In this document: piece after piece, positions 19,096 through 26,196 of the stretch
Layout: the number at the start of each line of letters is the position of its first letter
Position numbering within the stretch: the stretch's first letter is position 1
The notes under the pieces: generated by a model
Told to the model about the DNA's origin: nothing
The model's input: the letters and a program-made list of their open reading frames with translations, nothing else
Database searches by the model: none
DNA from: Geodermatophilus obscurus DSM 43160
GTDB taxonomy: Bacteria > Actinomycetota > Actinomycetes > Mycobacteriales > Geodermatophilaceae
Assembly (NCBI RefSeq): GCF_000025345.1
Contig: NC_013757.1
Coordinates: forward strand, 4,526,001-4,590,000
Length of the DNA: 64,000 nucleotides
Reading direction: 5' to 3'
Made by a program: the position numbers and the translations under genes

Positions 19096-20958
19096 CTACT
19101 CGGCGTCGGCGCCGAAGAGGCGCCGCCAGTTCTCGCGGCTGGTCAGCTGCGGCAGCGCGTCACGGTACTGCTGCGCGGCGGCCGGGCCCTGCCGGGCAAG
19201 CCGGTAGCAGGCCGCGGCGCTCTCGCGCAGCAGCGCGGCGGCCCGGTCGCGGTCCAGGTCGCGCACGCGCACGCCCTCCTGCGAGGCGTCGGTGACGATC
19301 ACCCGGCGGTACCGGGAGACGTGCCACCACTGGGCGTCGTCCGCGGTGATGGCCGCCGAGCCGGCGGTGCGCCCGGTCAGCTGCCACAGCAGGCGCTTGG
19401 CCAGCACCGCGCGGAACGCCGACGGGTCGGGCAGGGCCCGCGCGATGGGCTCGCCGCGCAACGGCACGCCGGGGACCTGCGCGGCGTCGTGCCGCACGGT
19501 CTCGGGGTGGGCCTTGCGCAGCTCACGGACCTCACCGAGGACCCGCTGCCCGCCGTCGGTCAGGATCTCCGGGCCGGCGAGGAAGTCGTCGATGCCCTTG
19601 ATGACGGTGGCGGCCAGGCCGTACTGCAGCCCGGCGACGTAGGCCACCAGGCGACCGAACAGCGTGACGGCGATCGACCGGCTGTCGAACCCGGTGTGCA
19701 GCGCCGAGGTGATCAGGCTGTTGCGGATGCTGAAGTACCGCGACCAGTCGTCCTGGTCCTTCCAGGTGAAGTCGGCGTGCCAGACCCCGGCCCCCGGGAG
19801 GGTGACGGTGGTGAAGCCGTTCTCGCGGGCGCGGTAGCCGTACTCGATGTCGTCCCACTGGAAGAACACCGGCAGCGGGTAGCCGGTCGCCGAGACGATC
19901 TCCGAGGGCAGCAGTGCGCTCCACCAGGCGTTGTAGTCGGCGTCGACCCGGACCTCCTGGTTCTCCTCGGTGAGGTCGGCGTTCCACAGCGCACCGGGGA
20001 CGACCTTGCCCGCCTGCAGCGTGACCAGGTCGGCGAACTCCGCACCGGTGTGCAGCCGCTTCGGGTGCAGCGCGTACAGCATCTGCGCGCCCACGATCAC
20101 CGGCTCACGCGCCGAGTTGGCGAACGCGGTCATCCGGATGATCGACTCCGGCTCGAGGACGATGTCGTCGTCCATGAACAGGATGTTGGCGTGCTGCTCG
20201 GACCCGCCCCGGGTGATCTCGTACATGCCGCGGGTGAAGCCGCCGGCGCCGCCGAGGTTGGCCTGGGTGATGTAGCGGAGCCGGCCGGCGAGGGCGGCGG
20301 AGACCTGCTCGAAGTCGGGGTGCGCGGAGACCCGCCTGTCCCCCTGGTCGACGACGTAGACGGTGTCGAGCGCGTCGAGCGCCGGGAGGTCGGCGGCGAG
20401 CGTCTGCAGGGTCTTCACGCAGTCCGCGGGACGGTTGTGCGTGCAGATCACCACGGCGGTCTCCCGCGACCGCGGCGGGTGCGGGATCGTCCACCGGCCC
20501 GAAGACACGCGGAGCTCCGCGTCGCCGCTGGAGAAGTCCGCCCACACGGCACCGCCGTCGACGAACCGGTCGAGCGCGACGGTCATCGAGACCCGGTCCT
20601 CGCCCGACACCGTGGTCCCGGTGAGGAAGCGCTCCTCCCCGGTGGGGTCGCTGGCGTACAGCTCGACGCGCCCCTCCCCCGAGGTCTCCGCCTGGAAGGT
20701 CATCTCCCGGACGGCGGTCCAGCGCTGCCAGTAGGAGGCGGGGACGCGACCGGAGTAGGTGTTGGTCGACAGCACCGTGTGCGGGGCGAGCCGGAACGAG
20801 GTGCGCTCCAGGTCCACGTGGCCGCGGAGGCGCTTGGCGTACAGCTCGACCGGGAGACCTGGTGCCGGCGGCAGCGTCAGGAGGCGCTGCGCCAGCCCGG
20901 CGACGCCTGGCGTCGACTCGGTCTCGGCGACGGGCGGCTCGGCGGAGGTGGTGGTCAT
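19096..20958 (-). CDS. Galactofuranosyltransferase, GlfT2-like (copy 2)
   Basis: The 620-residue protein has the same domain order as copy 1 but is strongly diverged: an amino-terminal beta domain, then VVICTHNRPADC (169-180), QANLGGAGGFTRGM (232-245), the metal motif MDDDI (262-266), WDDIEYGYRAREN and GAGVWHADFTWK, and a helical tail ending RENWRRLFGADAE. It heads the exporter operon (copy 2, wzm, wzt, glfT1). It could be a second polymerase with another linkage, a branching or capping enzyme, or the true GlfT2 of this pathway. The two copies cannot be ranked from motifs alone. Confidence 0.87.
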   Translation of the reverse strand: MTTTSAEPPVAETESTPGVAGLAQRLLTLPPAPGLPVELYAKRLRGHVDLERTSFRLAPHTVLSTNTYSGRVPASYWQRWTAVREMTFQAETSGEGRVELYASDPTGEERFLTGTTVSGEDRVSMTVALDRFVDGGAVWADFSSGDAELRVSSGRWTIPHPPRSRETAVVICTHNRPADCVKTLQTLAADLPALDALDTVYVVDQGDRRVSAHPDFEQVSAALAGRLRYITQANLGGAGGFTRGMYEITRGGSEQHANILFMDDDIVLEPESIIRMTAFANSAREPVIVGAQMLYALHPKRLHTGAEFADLVTLQAGKVVPGALWNADLTEENQEVRVDADYNAWWSALLPSEIVSATGYPLPVFFQWDDIEYGYRARENGFTTVTLPGAGVWHADFTWKDQDDWSRYFSIRNSLITSALHTGFDSRSIAVTLFGRLVAYVAGLQYGLAATVIKGIDDFLAGPEILTDGGQRVLGEVRELRKAHPETVRHDAAQVPGVPLRGEPIARALPDPSAFRAVLAKRLLWQLTGRTAGSAAITADDAQWWHVSRYRRVIVTDASQEGVRVRDLDRDRAAALLRESAAACYRLARQGPAAAQQYRDALPQLTSRENWRRLFGADAE

Positions 20959-21197
20959 AGGCTTGTGCAGTCCTCAGGACGACGGCATGACGGGTCCAGG
21001 TGGCGCGGCGGTCGACCGGGCGTGGACCACCCACCGGTCACGGCGACACGCGTCGCTCGACCGGCTTCGATGACCGCAGCATAACCGCGCCGCCTCCCGA
21101 CGGCCGGAGGGCCGGCAGAACGGGACCCCATCCGTCACAACCCTCCCAGGAGGGCCGCTGCACCCCGGCGGAACCAGTCCGTCCCACGCGCGGTTGC
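20959..21197. other. Divergent control region of the galactan exporter operon and the GT29-like gene
   Basis: About 250 bp without a gene. It separates the GlfT2 copy 2 start from the GT29-like start and should hold both promoters. GAGGA lies about 12 nt before the ATG at 20958. No operator was recognised. Confidence 0.5.
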
Positions 21198-21203
21198 TAC
21201 CGT
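21198..21203 (+). promoter_or_regulatory. Candidate leaderless -10 box for the GT29-like gene
   Basis: TACCGT ends 7 nt before the ATG at 21211, with no Shine-Dalgarno sequence. Confidence 0.5.
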
Positions 21204-21210
21204 CGCCGCG

Positions 21211-21897
21211 ATGGCAGTCGCAGACCCACAGGTCGGGGCGCCGACCCCGGTGACGAGCGGGCTGGAGGTCGTCGCCCGGCTGGTCGACGCCTACGCCGGC
21301 CGCACTCCCGTCGGGACCGTCGCGGTCGTCGGCAACGCCCCGGTGTCCCCCGACCCCGAGCGGGCCGCGACGATCGACGCGGCCGACCTGGTGTTCCGCG
21401 TGAACGGCTTCGCCCTGGACGGACCGCGGCACCCCCGGGGGCTGGGCACCCGCGCCGACGTCGTCGTCACGCAGTGGGCCCTGGAGGCCACGCCGTGGGT
21501 CTTCGCCGACTACCGCTCCCGGCTCTACCTCTACAACGAGCCGGGGATGATGTACGCCGACGTCGAGCGGCTGCCCGCCTGGTGGCCTCCGGACCTCGGC
21601 CTGGTGCCGATCCCGAACCGCGAGGTCCACCAGCCGCTGTCCCGCGCGCTCGGCTTCGACCCGGCCCAGCCGCGCTGGGCGACGACCGGCACGGTCGCGG
21701 CCTGGCTGGCGCGCCTGCTCTACCCGGACGCGCGGCTGCTGCTCGCCGGGTTCTCCTTCATCTGGACCCCGGTGCAGTCGACCTGGGACCACGCCTACGG
21801 CGGGGCCTCGGTCCTGACCGGGGACCACGAGCTCATCGCGGAGGCCACCATGCTGCGCAGCTGGGTCGAGGACGGCACCGCGGAGTACCTCCGGTGA
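21211..21897 (+). CDS. Sialyltransferase-like glycosyltransferase (GT29-type fold)
   Basis: The 228-residue protein carries segments that resemble the GT29 sialylmotifs. VAVVGNAPVS (37-46) followed by TIDAADLVFRVNGF (54-67) corresponds to motif L. WATTGTVAAWLARLL (156-170) with LLAGFSF (177-183) and WDHAYGG (192-198) resembles motif S and the conserved histidine that follows. GT29 enzymes transfer sialic acid from CMP-sialate. There is no signal peptide, so it would act in the cytoplasm. CMP-sialic acid genes lie 10 kb downstream, which supports but does not prove the assignment. Its stop overlaps the next start (GTGA). It could instead use another nucleotide sugar. Confidence 0.6.
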   Translation: MAVADPQVGAPTPVTSGLEVVARLVDAYAGRTPVGTVAVVGNAPVSPDPERAATIDAADLVFRVNGFALDGPRHPRGLGTRADVVVTQWALEATPWVFADYRSRLYLYNEPGMMYADVERLPAWWPPDLGLVPIPNREVHQPLSRALGFDPAQPRWATTGTVAAWLARLLYPDARLLLAGFSFIWTPVQSTWDHAYGGASVLTGDHELIAEATMLRSWVEDGTAEYLR

Positions 21898-22463
21898 GCG
21901 GCCCCCTGCGCCGGCTCGCGGTCGCGGCCCGGATCAACCCGCTGTGGGCGCGCGTGCAGCACAAGCTCGACACCGTCGTCGCCGTCCGCACCGACCCGGC
22001 GCTGCAGGGCGTGCGCGACCGCGTGGAGCACGTGGACGCCGGGCTGCGTGCGGAGCTGCAGGCCGGCCTCGACGCGCTGCGCCGCACCGTCGACGAGCGC
22101 TGCGACGCCCTCGCCGACGACGTGCGCCGGCTCGAGGACGAGGTGCGCCGGGTGTCCGACGAACTGGCCGGGCTGCGCGAGCAGCACGGCCGGGTCTCCT
22201 TCGACGTCGACCGGATCGGGCCGCACGTGGCCGCCCTCGAGGTGCGGATCGCCGACCGGGAGCGTGCGGAGACGCCGGTCGAGGTCGGCAGCCCCGGGAA
22301 CCTGACCGAGGCGCGCCGCCTGCTCGACGACGTGGTGCGCGAGCACGAGCGGATCCGGGTCCGCTTCAGCGGCATCGCGCTCTACGAGGAGCGGCTGCGC
22401 AAGCTGGAGGCCGCCCGCTGGCCCGGCCCCGCCACGGGCGCCGACGGCGCCGGCACCGCCTGA
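21894..22463 (+). CDS. Coiled-coil protein of unknown function
   Basis: The 189-residue protein has no signal peptide or membrane segment. Residues about 30-130 form heptad-rich helices dense in Arg, Glu, Asp and Leu (for example RRLEDEVRRVSDELAGLRE), predicted to be a coiled coil. A helical carboxy-terminal part with RVRFSGIALYEERLRKLE follows. The GTG start overlaps the GT29-like stop by 4 bp, so the two are translated together. It may scaffold or regulate the transferase, or measure chain length, but nothing in the sequence names a family. Confidence 0.75.
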   Translation: MSGPLRRLAVAARINPLWARVQHKLDTVVAVRTDPALQGVRDRVEHVDAGLRAELQAGLDALRRTVDERCDALADDVRRLEDEVRRVSDELAGLREQHGRVSFDVDRIGPHVAALEVRIADRERAETPVEVGSPGNLTEARRLLDDVVREHERIRVRFSGIALYEERLRKLEAARWPGPATGADGAGTA

Positions 22464-22476
22464 CCCCGCCTGGAAC

Positions 22477-22529
22477 ACGACGGCGGCCGCCGGTCCCCTC
22501 CAGCGGGGGGCCGGCGGCCGCCGTCGTCG
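22477..22529. terminator. Long GC hairpin between convergent genes
   Basis: Left arm 22477-22498 (ACGACGGCGGCCGCCGG then TCCCC) pairs with right arm 22505-22529 around a short loop. It separates the plus-strand coiled-coil gene from the minus-strand LGFP gene and probably works in both directions. Confidence 0.7.
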
Positions 22530-22535
22530 TGCGGG

Positions 22536-25439
22536 TCAGCGCCGGTGGGCGCTGGCCACCCCGTTCTGCACCTCGATGACGCCACCCTGGAACTCGGTGC
22601 GCGCCACACCATCGGTCTCCACCGTGTCGGAGGTGGGGAACCCGAGGTAGGACGTCGTCTCCCCCATCTGGACGAAGGCCACCGCGGAGTCGCCCAGCAC
22701 CAGGTGCGCGCCGGTCGCCGCCGACCAGTAGATCGCCCCACCCTCCAGCGCCACCTTGGCGCCACCGTCGCCGGGCGCAGGCCCGTCGTCGGCCGTCGGG
22801 TAGCCCACGGCGGCCGGGCCGCCCACGGCCAGGTAGTGCTCGAGGATGGCGCCGCGCACCACCTTCGCCCCGGTGGGGGCCGACCAGTAGACGGTGCCGC
22901 CGCGGAAGGTGGTCAGGTACCCGCCGTCCGGGGCGGCCGTGTCGTCACCGGTCGGGTAGCCCAGCGCACCGGTCTCCGCGCCCCACTGCCGCCACTTGAC
23001 CAGGATGTCCCCGCGCACGACGCGCGCCCCGGTCGCCGAGGACCAGTAGACCGCCCCGCCCTGCAGGTCGACCTTGGCGCCACCGCCGGCCCCGGCGACG
23101 TCGTCCGTCGTCGGGTAGCCCAGCGCCTGCGGACCGCCGGCGGCCAGGTAGCGCTGCAGGATCGCGCCGCGCACCACCTTCGCCCCGGTGGGGGCCGACC
23201 AGTAGACGGTGCCGCCGCGGAAGGTGGTCAGGTACCCGCCGTTCGGGGCGGCCGTGTCGTCACCGGTCGGGTAGCCCAGCGCACCGGTCTCCGCGCCCCA
23301 CTGCCGCCACCTGGCCAGGATGTCCCCGCGCACGACGTGTGCGCCGGTCGCCGAGGACCAGTAGACCGCCCCGCCCTGCAGGTCGGCCTTGGCACCGCCG
23401 TTCGCCGCGGCGACGTCGTCCGTCGTCGGGTAGCCGAGGACCCGGGGCCCGCCCTGCGCCACGTAGCGCTCGAGGATCGCGCCGCGCAGCACCTTCGCCC
23501 CGGTCGGCTGGGACCACCACACCGTTCCGCCGCGGAAGGTGGTCAGGTACCCGCCGTTCGGGGCGGCCGCGTCGTCACCGGTCGGGTAGCCCAGCGCACC
23601 GGACTCCGCGCCCCACTCCCGCCACCTGGCCAGGATGTCCCCGCGCACGACGTGTGCGCCGGTCGCCGAGGACCAGTAGACCGCCCCGCCCTGCAGGTCG
23701 GCCTTGGCACCGCCGTTCGCCGCGGCGACGTCGTCCGTCGTCGGGAAGCCGAGCACCGGCGCGCCGCCGTGGGCGAGGTAGCGGTCGAGGATGGCCCCGC
23801 GCAGCACGTGCGCCCCGGTCGGCGCCGACCAGTACACGTGCCCGCCCTGGAAGGTGGTCCGGAAGCCGGAGGCGTGGGCCTGGTCGTCGCCGGTCGGGTA
23901 GCCGAGGACGCCCGCCTCCGCGCCCCACCGCCGGTAGGTGGCCAGGATGTCGCCGCGGACGACGCGCGCGCCGGTCGCCGAGCTCCAGTAGACGGCCCCG
24001 CCGGTGAGGTCGACGGCCGCGCCGCTGCGCGCCGTGGGCCGCTCGTCGGCCACCGGGAAGCCGATCACCCGGGGGCCGCCGGCGGCCTCGTACCGGGCGA
24101 GCAGCGCGCCGCGGACCATCCGGGCGCCGGTGGCCGGCGACCAGTACAGCGTCCCGCCCTGGAAGCGGGAGCGGAATCCACCGGGGACCGCCTCGTCCCC
24201 GCCGACCGGGTAACCCAGCACGCCGGCCTGGGCACCCTTGGCGCGCCACGCGTCGAGCAGGTTGCCGCGCACCTCGCGCGCCCCGGTGGCCTGCGACCAG
24301 TAGATCGCCCCGCCCTGGAAGTCGGTGAAGTACCCGTGGTTCACCGGCGCCACGGTGTCGTCGCCGGTCGGGTAGCCGAGGAAGGGCACCCCGCCGAGGG
24401 CGAGGAAGTGCTGGAGGATCGCGCCGCGGACCACGTGGGGCCCGGTGTACTGCGACCAGAAGATGGTGCCGTGCTGCCAGCTGCGCCAGCAGCCGCCGTT
24501 GGGCAGGTTGCACACCACCTCGGAGGTGGGGGCGCCCAGGTCCACCCCGGAGGCCATGAGCAGGCGGTGCTTCTCGGCGATCGACGAGTCGCCCGACTGG
24601 GTGCTGCCGAACCAGTCGACGTAGTAGTGGAAGAAGTTCCGGTTGCCGTAGGTGGAGCAGCGGTCGCCGGTTCCGTAACCGGCGTCCAGCGCGGCCTGGT
24701 TGGGCACGTAGGGCGTGTAGTTGTACAGCCCCGCGGTGGCCTGGTTGCGGATGTAGACCGAGACCTTGCCGCAGTCCCTGCTCTGGTAGTTGAACTTGTC
24801 CGGCGTGGTCCCCTCCGGGAAGTACCGGATCTGGACGGTGATCCCCGGGCGGTGCGCGTAGCTCGTCGGGTTCTTCGCGTAGACCTGGTACCGGCGGGCG
24901 GCGCTGTAGACCTGGTTGGCGAAGCCGTTGTAGGCCGGGTCGCAGCCGGCGCTGTCCGGGCAGGCGTACCCCATCGCCTCGCGGTAGCGCTTGACGGACC
25001 CGGTGCCGGTGACCAGGGACTGCTCCTTCTGCAGCATCACCAGCAGCACCCGCTGGCTGACCCCGCAGGCCGCGCCGGCCTTGGTGATGATGTCGGCCGC
25101 GCTCTCGTCGGGGCGGCCGGCGTACCCCCGGCAGTACTGGTCCGCCGGCCGGTCGCCGGTGGTCTGCCGGTAGTGCTTCAGGCAGGGGCTCCCGTCGGCC
25201 GCCGGCCGGCAGTTGACGCCCTTCGAGTCCAGGAACGCCTGGACCTCGCTGCCGCTCATCGCCGCGCCGTTGAAGAACAGGTCGTCGCTGATGATGCTGC
25301 CCGGGTCGAACAGCCTCAGGTCGGCCGCCTCGTGCAGGTCGGCCTGCTGCGGTGAGGAGCCGGCGACCCCGGCGACGAAGGCGAACGCCAGCCCGAGGCC
25401 GACAAGGGCGGTGGCGACCAGCCGGAGGCGCGACCTCAC
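22536..25439 (-). CDS. Secreted LGFP-repeat protein with a lysozyme-like amino-terminal domain
   Basis: The 967-residue protein has a signal peptide (RLVATALVGLGLAFAFVAGV). An amino-terminal domain of about 250 residues contains six or more cysteines and LLVMLQKEQSLV, where E139 sits as a catalytic glutamate would in lytic transglycosylase-like folds; that role is inference. From about residue 300 onward there are 12-13 LGFP repeats (LGYPTGDD, LGFPTTDD variants), a cell-wall-binding repeat known from corynebacterial envelope proteins. Several repeats are nearly identical at the DNA level with a 315-bp period. GTG at 25439 overlaps the upstream stop (GTGA). It likely works at the cell wall. 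Confidence 0.85.
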   Translation of the reverse strand: MRSRLRLVATALVGLGLAFAFVAGVAGSSPQQADLHEAADLRLFDPGSIISDDLFFNGAAMSGSEVQAFLDSKGVNCRPAADGSPCLKHYRQTTGDRPADQYCRGYAGRPDESAADIITKAGAACGVSQRVLLVMLQKEQSLVTGTGSVKRYREAMGYACPDSAGCDPAYNGFANQVYSAARRYQVYAKNPTSYAHRPGITVQIRYFPEGTTPDKFNYQSRDCGKVSVYIRNQATAGLYNYTPYVPNQAALDAGYGTGDRCSTYGNRNFFHYYVDWFGSTQSGDSSIAEKHRLLMASGVDLGAPTSEVVCNLPNGGCWRSWQHGTIFWSQYTGPHVVRGAILQHFLALGGVPFLGYPTGDDTVAPVNHGYFTDFQGGAIYWSQATGAREVRGNLLDAWRAKGAQAGVLGYPVGGDEAVPGGFRSRFQGGTLYWSPATGARMVRGALLARYEAAGGPRVIGFPVADERPTARSGAAVDLTGGAVYWSSATGARVVRGDILATYRRWGAEAGVLGYPTGDDQAHASGFRTTFQGGHVYWSAPTGAHVLRGAILDRYLAHGGAPVLGFPTTDDVAAANGGAKADLQGGAVYWSSATGAHVVRGDILARWREWGAESGALGYPTGDDAAAPNGGYLTTFRGGTVWWSQPTGAKVLRGAILERYVAQGGPRVLGYPTTDDVAAANGGAKADLQGGAVYWSSATGAHVVRGDILARWRQWGAETGALGYPTGDDTAAPNGGYLTTFRGGTVYWSAPTGAKVVRGAILQRYLAAGGPQALGYPTTDDVAGAGGGAKVDLQGGAVYWSSATGARVVRGDILVKWRQWGAETGALGYPTGDDTAAPDGGYLTTFRGGTVYWSAPTGAKVVRGAILEHYLAVGGPAAVGYPTADDGPAPGDGGAKVALEGGAIYWSAATGAHLVLGDSAVAFVQMGETTSYLGFPTSDTVETDGVARTEFQGGVIEVQNGVASAHRR
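22860..23760. repeat. Tandem 315-bp coding repeats (LGFP pairs)
   Basis: Near-identical blocks recur every 315 bp (105 codons, two LGFP units); for instance the CTCCGCGCCCCACT segment starts at 22974, 23289 and 23604. Such repeats can expand or contract by recombination and may be collapsed in assemblies. Confidence 0.85.
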
Positions 25440-26026
25440 GGGACCACCACCTCGCCGGCCGCGGACTCCCCGACCGACGTGTCCGACGTGTAGCTGAGCA
25501 CCGCCTCCCACGTCCCGGAGGTCAGCGCGGCGCCACCCACCCGGACCTCGCCGCAGTCGGTCGTGGTCACGTTCGCCGTGCCGAGCGACTCACCGCGCAG
25601 CTCGACGCCCTCCCGGCGGAGGACCAGCGTGCAGGTGGCGTCCTCCTCCACGACGCCGGCGGCGTACCCGCCGGCGACCACGGCCGCGGCGGCGGCGTCG
25701 TAGCCGGTGTAGGTCAGCGAGACGGCGACCGCGGTGAGCTCGCCGTCGTCCTCCTCGGGCTGCGGCGCGGAGGTGGTGGCGGTGGGCCGGGACGGCGGTT
25801 CCTCGTCGGCCTCCTGCTCCGTGCCGGCGTCGGGGTCCGCCGCCGGCGCCTCCGACGACGGCACGGCCGCGGACGGCACGGCCGCCGACGGCGGAGGCGT
25901 GCGGGTCCCGGCCGCGGCCGGTGCGGTGTCCCCGGACCGGGTCCAGAGCACGAACGCCCCGGCCGCCAGGAGCAGGGTCACCAGGACCAGGAGGGGACGG
26001 CGGCTACGACGGGTCCTGCGGGACAT
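25436..26026 (-). CDS. Secreted or membrane-anchored protein of unknown function
   Basis: The 196-residue protein begins MSRRTRRSRRP, then a hydrophobic helix (LLVLVTLLLAAGAFVLW), then a disordered Pro/Ala/Glu linker of about 70 residues. A small extracytoplasmic domain (about 100-196) has two cysteines (ATCTLVL and TTDCGEV) that could form a disulfide. The ATG at 26026 has GGGAG 6 nt upstream; a GTG 6 bases earlier would crowd that site. It is translated with the LGFP protein (4-bp overlap) and is probably its envelope partner. I do not recognise the family. Confidence 0.75.
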   Translation of the reverse strand: MSRRTRRSRRPLLVLVTLLLAAGAFVLWTRSGDTAPAAAGTRTPPPSAAVPSAAVPSSEAPAADPDAGTEQEADEEPPSRPTATTSAPQPEEDDGELTAVAVSLTYTGYDAAAAAVVAGGYAAGVVEEDATCTLVLRREGVELRGESLGTANVTTTDCGEVRVGGAALTSGTWEAVLSYTSDTSVGESAAGEVVVP

Positions 26027-26196
26027 GGGCACTCCCAGGTCGACCCACGACGGGGGTCGGTCATCGGCGTCCGGGCGGGGGACGGCGCTGTCCGCTCGCG
26101 CGGTGGTCGCGGTCGCAGGTCGGCGACCGTGTTGGAGACGCTACTGGTGGTGACGACCCGCAGGGTGGAGCGACGCGGGTCCGGCGTCCCCTGTGC
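26027..26196. other. 170-bp gap between LGFP genes
   Basis: No gene is seen. The end of the LGFP-amidase gene and the promoter of the 196-residue protein gene must lie here. Confidence 0.5.

Noticed and set aside
22860-23760. Repeats read as a CRISPR array
   Set aside because: Units are coding, 315 bp long and without unique spacers or cas genes nearby.
22545-25355. A 936-codon plus-strand frame over the LGFP gene
   Set aside because: It is a shadow of the repeat gene; it has no signal, domain or start context.
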